Shown here piece after piece: positions 1-6,094 of a stretch of DNA of 6,377 nt. Origin of the DNA: Sulfuriferula multivorans (GTDB lineage: Bacteria; Pseudomonadota; Gammaproteobacteria; Burkholderiales; Thiobacillaceae); the NCBI GenBank assembly GCA_010365175.1, contig JAAFGW010000174.1:1-6377 (forward strand), in the 5' to 3' direction. Below the pieces are notes generated by a model that saw nothing but the letters and a program-made list of their open reading frames with translations, did no database searches and had not been told where the DNA came from. How positions within the stretch are numbered: the first letter of the stretch is position 1; each line of letters starts with the position of its first letter. A program made the translations under genes and the position numbers.

Positions 1-1
1 C

Positions 2-349
2 GAGTTGCTGCAGACGCGCACCGAAATGTCGCTGGCTGTTCTGGCGACCAAGGTGAAATGCCTGGTGGTGACGCGTGGTGAAGCCGGGTCGCAGTTTTAT
101 GTCGACGGCACGATGATCGATATTCCGGTTGTCCCGGCCCATGCCGTGGTCGACCCTACCGGGTGCGGCGACGCATTTCGCGCCGGCCTGCTCCATGGAA
201 TCGCCCACGGCTGGGACTGGGAAACCACCGGCCAGTTGGCGAGCGTGATGGGGTCGATCAAAATCGAACAGCGCGGCGGTCAGAACCATGCGCCCACGCG
301 TGACGCCATCAGTAAGCGGCTCAATGCGGCATTCGGCAAGTCGCTCTAG
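2..349 (+). CDS. PfkB-family carbohydrate/nucleoside kinase, C-terminal part (5' truncated by window)
   Basis: This is the last 115 residues of an ATP-dependent sugar or nucleoside kinase of the ribokinase/PfkB superfamily. The reading frame is open from base 2, so the gene begins left of the window and the internal TTG at base 5 is not its start. The second PfkB signature is plain at residues 51-62 of the visible part, DPTGCGDAFRAG, with the GCGD anion hole and catalytic base Asp57. Before it lies the strand-turn TRGEAGS (24-30), which in this family contacts the nucleotide. After it, an RGGQN segment (91-95) closes the nucleotide pocket. The substrate-binding N-terminal lid is missing, so ribokinase, fructokinase and adenosine-kinase types cannot be told apart. 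It ends at a TAG 144 bp before the lipoprotein gene and probably belongs to a separate transcript. The family call is secure and the substrate unknown. Confidence 0.9.
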   Translation, partial: ELLQTRTEMSLAVLATKVKCLVVTRGEAGSQFYVDGTMIDIPVVPAHAVVDPTGCGDAFRAGLLHGIAHGWDWETTGQLASVMGSIKIEQRGGQNHAPTRDAISKRLNAAFGKSL

Positions 350-410
350 CACCGCCGGTCCGGGTTTCGCTAACCGGATGCTTGTAGGACAACGCTGAAA
401 CACATCCCCC

Positions 411-445
411 GGGGGAACCGATCCGGTCCCCTTGGTCTCTTATTC
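411..445 (+). terminator. Possible intrinsic terminator after the PfkB-family kinase
   Basis: GGGAACCG (413-420) can pair with CGGTCCCC (424-431) across the triloop ATC. This gives about seven pairs with one A-C mismatch, extendable by G-U pairs to 411/433. The following TTGGTCTCTTATTCT is pyrimidine-rich but not a clean T run. The overlapping 12-bp palindrome TCCCCCGGGGGA (405-416) has no loop and would compete with this fold. The site is plausible as the 3' end of the kinase transcript, but the tail is weak. Confidence 0.35.
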
Positions 446-458
446 TCCATAATGGTGC

Positions 459-474
459 TATCCCTATAGGGATA
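459..474. repeat. Perfect 16-bp palindrome upstream of the lipoprotein gene
   Basis: TATCCCTATAGGGATA reads identically on both strands. It ends 7 bases before the AAGGAG ribosome-binding site and 19 bases before the ATG of the glycine-zipper lipoprotein gene. In DNA it could be a dimeric operator. In RNA it could form a 6-bp stem (UAUCCC/GGGAUA) with a UAUA loop just upstream of the ribosome-binding site. A CATAAT at 448-453 resembles a -10 box, but no -35 box sits at normal spacing, so I do not call the promoter itself. The palindrome is directly seen and its role is inferred. Confidence 0.6.
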
Positions 475-493
475 CGTTGCCAAGGAGAATGCC

Positions 494-952
494 ATGATCC
501 CCACTCGATTCTTGATACCCATAGCGCTGGCCACCGTGCTTGTGCTTGCTGGCTGCGCCAGCGGCACCGGCGGCGGCGATTACAGCCGCGCCCAGACGCG
601 CACGGTGCAGGAGGTCCAGATGGGCGTCGTGGAGTCGGTGCGTACGGTCAAAATCGAAGGCACCAAGACGCCCATCGGCGCCGGTGCCGGTGCCGTCGTT
701 GGTGGCGTCGCCGGCAGTACCGTCGGCAGTGGCCGCGGTAGCGTGGTCGGCGCCGCGGTCGGCGCTGTCCTGGGCGGCCTTGGCGGAGCGGCGACCGAAG
801 AAGTCGTTACCCGCCGCGAAGGTGTCGAGATCACGGTCAAACTCGATTCCAGCCGCATGATCGCCGTCACCCAGACCGCTGACGAAGCGTTTCAGGTCGG
901 CGATCGCGTGCGCGTGCTGTCGGGCGGCGGCACCACCCGTGTTTCGCACTAA
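494..952 (+). CDS. SlyB-like glycine-zipper outer-membrane lipoprotein
   Basis: The 152-residue precursor has a short hydrophobic signal peptide (1-20) ending in the lipobox L18-A19-G20-C21, so the mature protein should be lipidated on Cys21. Ala at +2, rather than Asp, fits sorting to the outer membrane. Residues 62-98 are a dense glycine zipper (GAGAGAVVGG through GAVLGGLGG), as in the SlyB/Pcp and 17-kDa-antigen families, where paired glycine-rich helices insert in the membrane. The C-terminal part (about 110-150; VEITVKLDSS, then QVGDRVRVL) is the small beta domain typical of SlyB. The start is decided by AAGGAG at 482-487, six bases before the ATG. The gene stands alone: no partner is close enough upstream, and olsB begins 102 bp downstream. 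SlyB-type proteins are structural envelope lipoproteins, often stress-regulated. A 178-residue open frame on the opposite strand is a composition artefact. Confidence 0.9.
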   Translation: MIPTRFLIPIALATVLVLAGCASGTGGGDYSRAQTRTVQEVQMGVVESVRTVKIEGTKTPIGAGAGAVVGGVAGSTVGSGRGSVVGAAVGAVLGGLGGAATEEVVTRREGVEITVKLDSSRMIAVTQTADEAFQVGDRVRVLSGGGTTRVSH

Positions 953-1015
953 CGCCTGTCGGTCCCGCGCGTCGTCATCATTCCGTAAACCTAGCATCAC
1001 CGTGTCTTAATCCGT

Positions 1016-1054
1016 GCCCGTTACGCTGGGCCTTTACTATTCGGAGCGTAGCCC
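1016..1054 (+). promoter_or_regulatory. olsB leader with competing inverted repeats over the ribosome-binding site
   Basis: TACGCT (1022-1027) is the reverse complement of AGCGTA (1045-1050). This stem would pair part of the GGAG (1043-1046) that serves as the Shine-Dalgarno sequence for the GTG at 1055. GGGC (1028-1031) can pair either with GCCC upstream (1016-1019) or with GCCC directly before the start codon (1051-1054). With no linker bases the downstream pairing cannot coexist with the main stem, so these are alternative folds. The arms are short and no RNA family is recognised. A TACTAT at 1035-1040 resembles a -10 box but lacks a -35 partner. Confidence 0.3.
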
Positions 1055-1804
1055 GTGCCTCAACTTCAAGATACCCCTCAACCCGCCACGACCACCCGAT
1101 ATCACCTCTCGCTTGCGGTCGACGACGATGAAATCCGCGAGGCGCAACGTCTGCGCCACGCCGTCTTTGTGGAGGAAATGGGGGCCCGGCTGGCCACGGT
1201 TCTCCCGGGACACGATATCGATCTTTATGACCCTTACTGCGACCACCTCATCGTGCGCGAACGTGTGCAGGGCGAGGTCGTTGGCACCTATCGAATCCTG
1301 ACGCCGGAATCGGCCATCCGACTGGGAAACTATTTTGCAGACGAGCAGTTCGACCTCACCCGGCTCGCCCAATTGCGGCCGCGCATGGCCGAGCTGGGTC
1401 GTTCCTGCGTACACCCCGCCCATCGCAACGGGGTGGTCATCAACGCGCTCTGGACCGGCATCGCGGAATTCATGACGCGCTATGGCTACGACTACGTTGT
1501 GGGCTGCGCCAGTATCGGCATGGCCGACGGCGGCCGTTTTGCCGCTCGGGTCCACCGCCACGCAAGTACGCACCACCTCGCCCCGATCGAGTGGCAGTGC
1601 ACCCCGCGCAATCGCCTGCCGATAGATGAACTCGATGACGGTCTGCCCACGGTGGTTCCGCCGTTGATTAAGGGCTACCTTCGGGCAGGCGCGCTGGTCT
1701 GCAGCGAACCGGCATGGGATCTCGATTTCAATACGGCCGGTCTGCTGATGTTGCTGCCCATGGCCCAGCTCAGGGCCGACTACGCCCGCCGCTTCGGCTG
1801 CTAG
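1055..1804 (+). CDS. olsB: L-ornithine N-alpha-acyltransferase (OlsB), GNAT fold
   Basis: The 249-residue protein matches the OlsB branch of GNAT-like acyltransferases. OlsB moves a 3-hydroxyacyl chain from acyl carrier protein to the alpha-amino group of ornithine, the first step of ornithine-lipid synthesis at the inner face of the cytoplasmic membrane. Visible landmarks are RHAVFVEEMG (34-43), CDHL then GTYR (62-80), ELGRSCVHP (113-121), GCASIG (150-155), PPLIKGYLRAGA (202-213) and PAWDLDFNTA (219-228) near the C terminus. Its length is usual for the family. The start is a GTG preceded by GGAG at eight bases. A PlsC-type acyltransferase follows on the same strand after 40 bp, the classic olsBA order. 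The same domain family also contains PEP-CTERM/exosortase-associated acyltransferases, but no such context is present and the adjacent PlsC homologue favours OlsB. A 269-residue antisense frame across this gene is not credible. Confidence 0.85.
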   Translation: MPQLQDTPQPATTTRYHLSLAVDDDEIREAQRLRHAVFVEEMGARLATVLPGHDIDLYDPYCDHLIVRERVQGEVVGTYRILTPESAIRLGNYFADEQFDLTRLAQLRPRMAELGRSCVHPAHRNGVVINALWTGIAEFMTRYGYDYVVGCASIGMADGGRFAARVHRHASTHHLAPIEWQCTPRNRLPIDELDDGLPTVVPPLIKGYLRAGALVCSEPAWDLDFNTAGLLMLLPMAQLRADYARRFGC

Positions 1805-1844
1805 CTCGACCCGCCAGCGCACGTGGCCCGAGACACTAGGGCAC

Positions 1845-2666
1845 ATGCCGCCATGGCCCTACAATGTCGGCGTGAGCCTCGCCCGATCCCCTGTCGTCCT
1901 CCGCCGTATTGTTCGCCTGAGTCTGCTGATGATCCACCTTGTGTGGGGCATCGTACTGACGGGTGGGGTGTTCCCCATGATCGGTCCGGCGCGGCGCGAC
2001 CGCATTATCACGCGCTGGTCCAGGCGCCTCCTTCACATTCTCGGAGTGCGGCTGCGGGTTGGCGCGATCGCGGAGGTGAACGGCGGCGCGTTGTTAGTGT
2101 GCAACCACGTGTCCTGGCTCGATGTGTACCTGATCAACGCCACCCAACGCGTGCATTTTGTATCCAAGGCTGAAGTTCGCGCCTGGCCCATCGTGGGCTG
2201 GCTGGCCCACAAAACCGGCACACTCTTTATCGAACGCGGTCGACGGGCCGACACAGCACGCATCAATGCGGAAATGCGCGATTTGATGCAGCACGGTGCC
2301 TGGGTTGCGGTCTTTCCGGAAGGCACGACCAGCGACGGGCACAGCCTGCGACGGTTCATGCCGTCGCTGCTGCAACCGGCGGTCGAGCTCAACTGCCTGA
2401 TCGTGCCTGCTGCGCTGCGTTATCGAACGCTCACAGGCGAATACAGTGCTGCGCCCGCCTATATCGACCAGATCGGCCTGTGGCAAAGCCTGCTGCAAAT
2501 CGTCAGCGAACCCGGCCTGATTGCCGAACTCCACTTTGGCGAACCGATCCTGCCCAATGGCCATCGGCGTGACCTGGCCGCACAGGCAGAAACCGCCACG
2601 GCTAAGCTTTTAGGGGTTGCACCTGCGGGCACTGTACCGAAAACACCTGCCGATCCGCCAGCCTGA
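1845..2666 (+). CDS. olsA: PlsC-family 1-acyl-sn-glycerol-3-phosphate/lyso-ornithine-lipid O-acyltransferase (OlsA)
   Basis: This is a membrane-bound acyltransferase of the LPLAT/PlsC family. Next to olsB its likely reaction is acylation of the 3-hydroxyl of lyso-ornithine lipid; lysophosphatidate acylation is the alternative and may coexist. A hydrophobic helix lies at about residues 24-46. The catalytic HX4D motif is NHVSWLD (H88, D93), followed by the substrate-binding FIERG (128-132) and FPEGTT (157-162), with VPA at 187-189. The 273-residue length assumes the ATG at 1845, which has no good ribosome-binding site. A GTG at 1872 would give 264 residues beginning at VSLARSP and fits the usual family N terminus equally well. 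The gap to olsB is 40 bp, so co-transcription is likely. The last 65 bp overlap the 3' end of apaH on the other strand, and the Pro/Ala-rich tail (about 259-273) lies in that overlap. Confidence 0.85.
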   Translation: MPPWPYNVGVSLARSPVVLRRIVRLSLLMIHLVWGIVLTGGVFPMIGPARRDRIITRWSRRLLHILGVRLRVGAIAEVNGGALLVCNHVSWLDVYLINATQRVHFVSKAEVRAWPIVGWLAHKTGTLFIERGRRADTARINAEMRDLMQHGAWVAVFPEGTTSDGHSLRRFMPSLLQPAVELNCLIVPAALRYRTLTGEYSAAPAYIDQIGLWQSLLQIVSEPGLIAELHFGEPILPNGHRRDLAAQAETATAKLLGVAPAGTVPKTPADPPA

Positions 2667-3423
2667 CTGCAGTTAACTTTCCGCCCCACAAACAGCCGGT
2701 ATCCAGCGCGATCAAATCGGGCCGGTTGATCAGTCCGAGCGTTGACCAGTGGCCGATGATGATTGTGGCTTCGGCGCTCTTACGACCCGGTACCTCAAAC
2801 CACGGCAGCCAGCCTGCCGGCTGCGTACCGGGCGCGCCATTGTGGTGGAATTCCATTTCACCTTCCGCTGAACAATAACGCAGGCGGGTAAACGCATTGA
2901 CGATGACGCACAGACGTTCGATCCCTTGCAGCCCGTCATCCCAGGCAACCGGCCCATTGCCGTACATCTGCGCAAAAAAATCACGATAATGCGCACCCTG
3001 TAACGTCGTTTCAGCCTCTGCGGCCCGCTGCATGGTTTCGTCCACCGTCCAGCCCGGCAGCACGCCCGCATGTACCATCAAGAACCCCTCTTCACGCCAA
3101 GCCAACTTCTGATGACGCAGCCAATGCAATAATTCATCACGGTCGGGTGCCGCCAAAATTGCATCGAGCGTATCGCCCTTGTGGATGCGGCCAAACCCTT
3201 CGGACAAGGCCAGCAAATGCAGATCATGGTTGCCGAGCACGCAGATGGCGGCATCGCCCAGGTTTTTGATGAAGCGCAGCACCGCAAGCGAATCCGGTCC
3301 ACGATTAACCAGATCGCCCACAAACAGCAGCCGGTCGGCCTTTGCGTCAAATTCAAGGTCGTCCAGCAAGTGCAACAGGGAATTTTGGCAGCCTTGAAGG
3401 TCGCCAATGGCATAGGTGGGCAT
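2602..3423 (-). CDS. apaH: Symmetrical bis(5'-nucleosyl)-tetraphosphatase ApaH
   Basis: ApaH is a calcineurin-like metallophosphoesterase that splits diadenosine tetraphosphate into two ADP, clearing the alarmone in the cytoplasm; in enteric bacteria it also decaps Np4-capped RNA. The 273 residues match the family length. Metal-site motifs occur in order: GDLQG (7-11), GDLVNRGP (36-43), GNHD (64-67), VHAG (117-120) and GHW (224-226). Family-specific blocks NAFTRLRYC (176-184) and LDTGCLWGG (240-248) rule out a generic phosphatase. In the first motif Gln replaces the His of E. coli ApaH (GDVHG); from memory this variant is common in other proteobacterial ApaH proteins. The start ATG (complement of 3421-3423) has no strong Shine-Dalgarno sequence. 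The gene is divergent from the glutaredoxin-rep pair and convergent with olsA. A weak -10-like TATGAT lies on the minus strand at 3462-3467. Confidence 0.95.
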   Translation of the reverse strand: MPTYAIGDLQGCQNSLLHLLDDLEFDAKADRLLFVGDLVNRGPDSLAVLRFIKNLGDAAICVLGNHDLHLLALSEGFGRIHKGDTLDAILAAPDRDELLHWLRHQKLAWREEGFLMVHAGVLPGWTVDETMQRAAEAETTLQGAHYRDFFAQMYGNGPVAWDDGLQGIERLCVIVNAFTRLRYCSAEGEMEFHHNGAPGTQPAGWLPWFEVPGRKSAEATIIIGHWSTLGLINRPDLIALDTGCLWGGKLTAVRLADRQVFSVQCPQVQPLKA

Positions 3424-3442
3424 ATAAAATACGGCTTCGTCG

Positions 3443-3458
3443 TGTGTTTTGTGTCACA
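3443..3458. promoter_or_regulatory. CRP/FNR-family-like binding site in the apaH/glutaredoxin divergent gap
   Basis: TGTGT-N6-TCACA at 3443-3458 matches nine of ten defined positions of the CRP core consensus TGTGA-N6-TCACA. It also contains the dyad CGTGTG/CACACG (3441-3446/3455-3460). Its centre is about 27 bp upstream of the apaH ATG and about 52 bp upstream of the glutaredoxin ATG. If the TATGAT at 3467-3462 (minus) is the apaH -10 box, a bound regulator would cover the start of transcription and repress. GTGTCAC recurs at 3489-3495. This is a motif match only; binding is inferred. Confidence 0.4.
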
Positions 3459-3502
3459 CGCATCATAGCGCCCCCGCCAGAACTCCACGTGTCACCGCAT
3501 TC

Positions 3503-3904
3503 ATGAAACCCGTAATCCGTCTGTTTTTCAAAACCCTACGCCTCATCCTGGGTCCCTTTTTGTTGCTGGGTAACTGGCTGACTCAACCCAAGGGCATCGT
3601 GCGTCCCGCGGAGGCGCAACAGGCCATCGATGCACGTACGCGCAAACTGGTGCTGTATCACTTTCCGACCTGTCCGTTTTGCCTGAAAAGCCGTCGCATC
3701 ATGCGGCGCTTATCGCTCAATATCGAATTACGCAATGCCAGGAGTAATGAAACACACCGGGCTGCCCTCATCGCCGGCGGCGGCAAACCGCAGGTGCCCT
3801 GCCTGCTGATCACCGATGACACCGGCCAGCAAACCTGGCTCTACGAGTCGGATGCCATCAACACGTATCTCAATCGCGAATTTGCCGACACTGCCGTTGC
3901 ATGA
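3503..3904 (+). CDS. Glutaredoxin/GST-N-like thioredoxin-fold protein with N-terminal membrane segment
   Basis: From the ATG at 3503 the product is 133 residues. Residues 4-26 form a basic then hydrophobic segment (IRLFFKTLRLILGPFLLLGNW) that looks like a membrane anchor or uncleaved signal; no cleavage site is evident. The rest is one glutaredoxin-like domain: strand KLVLYHF (48-54), redox motif T-CPFC (C57, C60), the cis-proline turn QVPC (97-100), and the ESDAI (115-119) glutathione-contact segment shared with GST N-terminal domains. It probably performs glutathione-linked thiol exchange; the substrate is unknown. An in-frame TTG at 3449 would add 18 residues, but these look non-coding and would run over the CRP-like site, so ATG 3503 is preferred. 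No Shine-Dalgarno sequence is obvious. Its TGA shares ATGA with the start of rep, indicating co-transcription and coupled translation. Confidence 0.8.
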   Translation: MKPVIRLFFKTLRLILGPFLLLGNWLTQPKGIVRPAEAQQAIDARTRKLVLYHFPTCPFCLKSRRIMRRLSLNIELRNARSNETHRAALIAGGGKPQVPCLLITDDTGQQTWLYESDAINTYLNREFADTAVA

Positions 3905-5898
3905 GTCTGCTTGCCGCGCTTAATCCGCCGCAGCGAGAAGCGGCGAAATACCTCGACGGTCCGTTGCTGGTGCTCGCCGGCGCCGGCTCGGGTAAAACCC
4001 GGGTTATCACCCACAAGATTGCTTATTTGATTGGCGAATGTGGCTACAAGCCCAGCTCAATCGCCGCCATCACCTTCACCAACAAGGCCGCGCGTGAGAT
4101 GCAGGATCGTGCTGACAAGCTGACCAAGAACGATGCCTTTAATAAAATCAGTACCAAAGGCCTGATCGTCACCACGTTCCACTCGATGGGCCTGCGCATG
4201 CTGCGCGAGGACGCGAAGTTTGCCGAGTTGAAACCGGCGTTTTCCATCCTCGATTCGGCTGACGCGATGGGCATCATTTCGGAAATTCTCAAGACCACCG
4301 ACAAGCAGGAAATCCGCCGCGCAGTGTCGCGCATTTCGCTGTGGAAAAACGAGCTGAAATCGCCCGCAGTCGCGCTTGCCAGCGCCGAGGATGACAACGC
4401 ACGCGTCTACGCCAAGATTTACGACCGCTACGATGCCACGCTACGCGCTTACCAGGCAGTGGATTTCGACGATCTGATCCGCCTACCGGCCGAACTGCTC
4501 GACACCCACGCCGAGCTGCGCGAGAAATGGCAAAATCGGCTGCGCCACATCCTGATCGATGAATATCAGGACACCAACATTGCGCAATATCGGCTGCTGC
4601 AAAAACTCACCGGGGTGCGTTCCGCATTCACTGCGGTGGGTGATGACGACCAGGCAATCTACGGCTGGCGCGGCGCCTCGGCTGACAACCTGAAGCAGCT
4701 GCGCGAAGACTATCCGCATCTGCACGTGGTCAAGCTGGAGCAGAATTATCGTTCAACCGTGCGCATACTCAAGGCGGCCAACAGCCTGATTTCGAACAAT
4801 CCCAAGCTGTTTGAAAAGCGTTTGTGGAGCGATCTGGGTCATGGTGACGCCATCCAGATCATGCCGACCAAGGATGACGAGCACGAAGCCGAGTCTGTCG
4901 TGATGCGTCTGCTGTCACACAAATTTCAGCATCGCACCGAGTGGCGCGACTACGCGATTTTGTATCGTGGAAACTACCAGGCACGCGTGTTTGAACAGGC
5001 GCTGCGCAATGAAAAAGTCCCGTATCAGTTGTCCGGCGGGCAGTCGTTTTTTGACCGCTCAGAAATCAAGGACGTGATCGCCTATCTGCGCTTGATCGCC
5101 AACAGCGACGACGATCCGGCCTTCATCCGCGCTGTCACCACGCCCAAGCGCGGCATCGGCACCGCAACCCTGGAAAAGCTCGGCCAAGTGGCGGCTACGC
5201 TGCATGTGAGCCTGTTTGAAGCAACTTTCTCATCTGCTGCAGTCGCGCAAATTGGCGAACGCCAGCTGGCACCCCTGCTTGAGTTCGGCAACTTCATCAA
5301 CCGCTTCGAAGCACGCGTCACCCGTGAGCCGGCGGGTGAGGTGTTGAACGACCTGTTGAAATCAATCAACTACGAAATATACATATTCGATCAGGACGAC
5401 ACGCGCGTTGCACAAAACAAGTGGAACAACGTGATGGAATTCGCCGCCTGGATCGCCAAAAAGGGTGAGGCTGACGAAAAAAATCTGCTGCAACTGACAC
5501 AGACCATCGCACTGATTACGCTGCTGGAAGGCCGCGAGGAGGAAGAACCCAACGCGGTCCGCCTGTCCACCCTGCACGCCGCCAAGGGGCTGGAGTTTGG
5601 GCATGTGTTCCTGGTGGGAATCGAAGAAAACATTCTGCCCCATCGCGAAGCGGTGGACGAAGGCCGGCTGGAAGAAGAACGCCGCCTGATGTATGTAGGC
5701 GTCACCCGCGCCAAGAAATCGCTCACCCTGTCCTACTGCGCGCGCCGCAAACGCGCCCGTGAATCGGTGGCGTGCGACCCATCACGCTTTATTGAAGAGC
5801 TTGGCAATGATGTGCGGATGCCAGACAAACCCACCACTGCGGACGCCAAGGCCAGCGGCAGCAACCAGTTGGCGGCATTGAAAGCGATGCTCGGTTAA
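3901..5898 (+). CDS. rep: ATP-dependent DNA helicase Rep (SF1A, UvrD/Rep family)
   Basis: Rep is a 3'-to-5' DNA translocase that helps replication forks pass protein roadblocks and aids restart. All superfamily 1A motifs are present: Walker A AGAGSGKT (26-33), motif Ia TFTNKAAREM (58-67), Walker B DEYQD (220-224), motif III VGDDDQAIYGWRGA (246-259), motif IV LEQNYRST (279-286), motif V TLHAAKGLEF (557-566) and motif VI YVGVTRAKK (598-606). FEKRLWS (304-310) and YAILYRGN (351-358) are the characteristic Rep stretches. The region around 380-545 corresponds to the mobile 2B domain. The 665 residues compare with 673 in E. coli Rep, and the C terminus NQLAALKAMLG resembles E. coli Rep, whose SHLANLKAMM end contacts the replicative helicase DnaB. 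The start overlaps the glutaredoxin stop (ATGA) and has no ribosome-binding site of its own, so translational coupling is expected. UvrD and PcrA are less likely on these features. Confidence 0.96.
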   Translation: MSLLAALNPPQREAAKYLDGPLLVLAGAGSGKTRVITHKIAYLIGECGYKPSSIAAITFTNKAAREMQDRADKLTKNDAFNKISTKGLIVTTFHSMGLRMLREDAKFAELKPAFSILDSADAMGIISEILKTTDKQEIRRAVSRISLWKNELKSPAVALASAEDDNARVYAKIYDRYDATLRAYQAVDFDDLIRLPAELLDTHAELREKWQNRLRHILIDEYQDTNIAQYRLLQKLTGVRSAFTAVGDDDQAIYGWRGASADNLKQLREDYPHLHVVKLEQNYRSTVRILKAANSLISNNPKLFEKRLWSDLGHGDAIQIMPTKDDEHEAESVVMRLLSHKFQHRTEWRDYAILYRGNYQARVFEQALRNEKVPYQLSGGQSFFDRSEIKDVIAYLRLIANSDDDPAFIRAVTTPKRGIGTATLEKLGQVAATLHVSLFEATFSSAAVAQIGERQLAPLLEFGNFINRFEARVTREPAGEVLNDLLKSINYEIYIFDQDDTRVAQNKWNNVMEFAAWIAKKGEADEKNLLQLTQTIALITLLEGREEEEPNAVRLSTLHAAKGLEFGHVFLVGIEENILPHREAVDEGRLEEERRLMYVGVTRAKKSLTLSYCARRKRARESVACDPSRFIEELGNDVRMPDKPTTADAKASGSNQLAALKAMLG

Positions 5899-5913
5899 CT
5901 TCAGCCTCCCGGA

Positions 5914-6003
5914 ATGTTGGATTTCTGCGGTGGAAAGTTAAACCGTTGGGCCTTACAGGATCGGGAAAAACAGCATCTCAGCGACCGTAATAGACTGCGG
6001 TAG
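5914..6003 (+). pseudogene. Possible apaH 3'-end remnant in the rep downstream region
   Basis: The 211-bp gap between rep and the next gene (5899-6109) has no confident CDS. Within it, a 29-codon frame (ATG 5914 to TAG 6001-6003, no ribosome-binding site) reads MLDFCGGKLNRWALQDRE near its start. This parallels the apaH C terminus LDTGCLWGGKLTAVRLADRQ, with part of the DTGCLW block missing. At DNA level GGAAAGTTAA (5932-5941) and GGATCGG (5958-5964) both occur in apaH with the same 16-base spacing and in the same codon phase. The bases between do not match, so this is either an old duplicated fragment or chance. The frame is also the readthrough frame of rep. It is not expected to make a functional product. 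Confidence 0.25.
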
Positions 6004-6094
6004 TTTAAGCTGTACGTGGCTACCGTCTCTTGATCAGGCATAAGCGGACGTACAAGTTCAAGGCGCAAAGGTCACTGGCCAATTGAGGGTAGTT

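Noticed and set aside
464..1000. 178-codon open frame on the minus strand across the lipoprotein gene
   Set aside because: It mirrors the glycine- and alanine-rich codons of the real gene, has no recognisable domain, and the + strand has a lipobox and a good ribosome-binding site.
953..1000. Pho box upstream of olsB
   Set aside because: CTGTC at 956-960 has no second CTGTCAT-like repeat at 11-base spacing; the nearest, TCGTCAT at 972, is misplaced and imperfect.
1037..1846. 269-codon open frame on the minus strand across olsB
   Set aside because: It has low-complexity His/Arg/Ala-rich content and no motif, and fully overlaps a gene with strong family motifs; it is a GC-skew shadow.
3449..3502. 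TTG-initiated 18-residue extension of the glutaredoxin-like protein
   Set aside because: The added residues are His/Pro/Thr-rich, do not fit a signal segment and would cover the regulatory dyad; the ATG at 3503 begins a typical basic-hydrophobic anchor.
5477..5483. A7 run in rep as a programmed slippage site
   Set aside because: GAA AAA AAT encodes residues in an ordinary variable loop, the frame continues through all later helicase motifs, and no stimulatory structure is evident; apaH has a similar T7 run without consequence.
6011..6054. Inverted repeat TGTACGT (6011-6017) / ACGTACA (6048-6054) as a structured RNA
   Set aside because: The arms are seven bases and 30 bases apart, with no supporting helices or known RNA family; this is likely chance in a short spacer.
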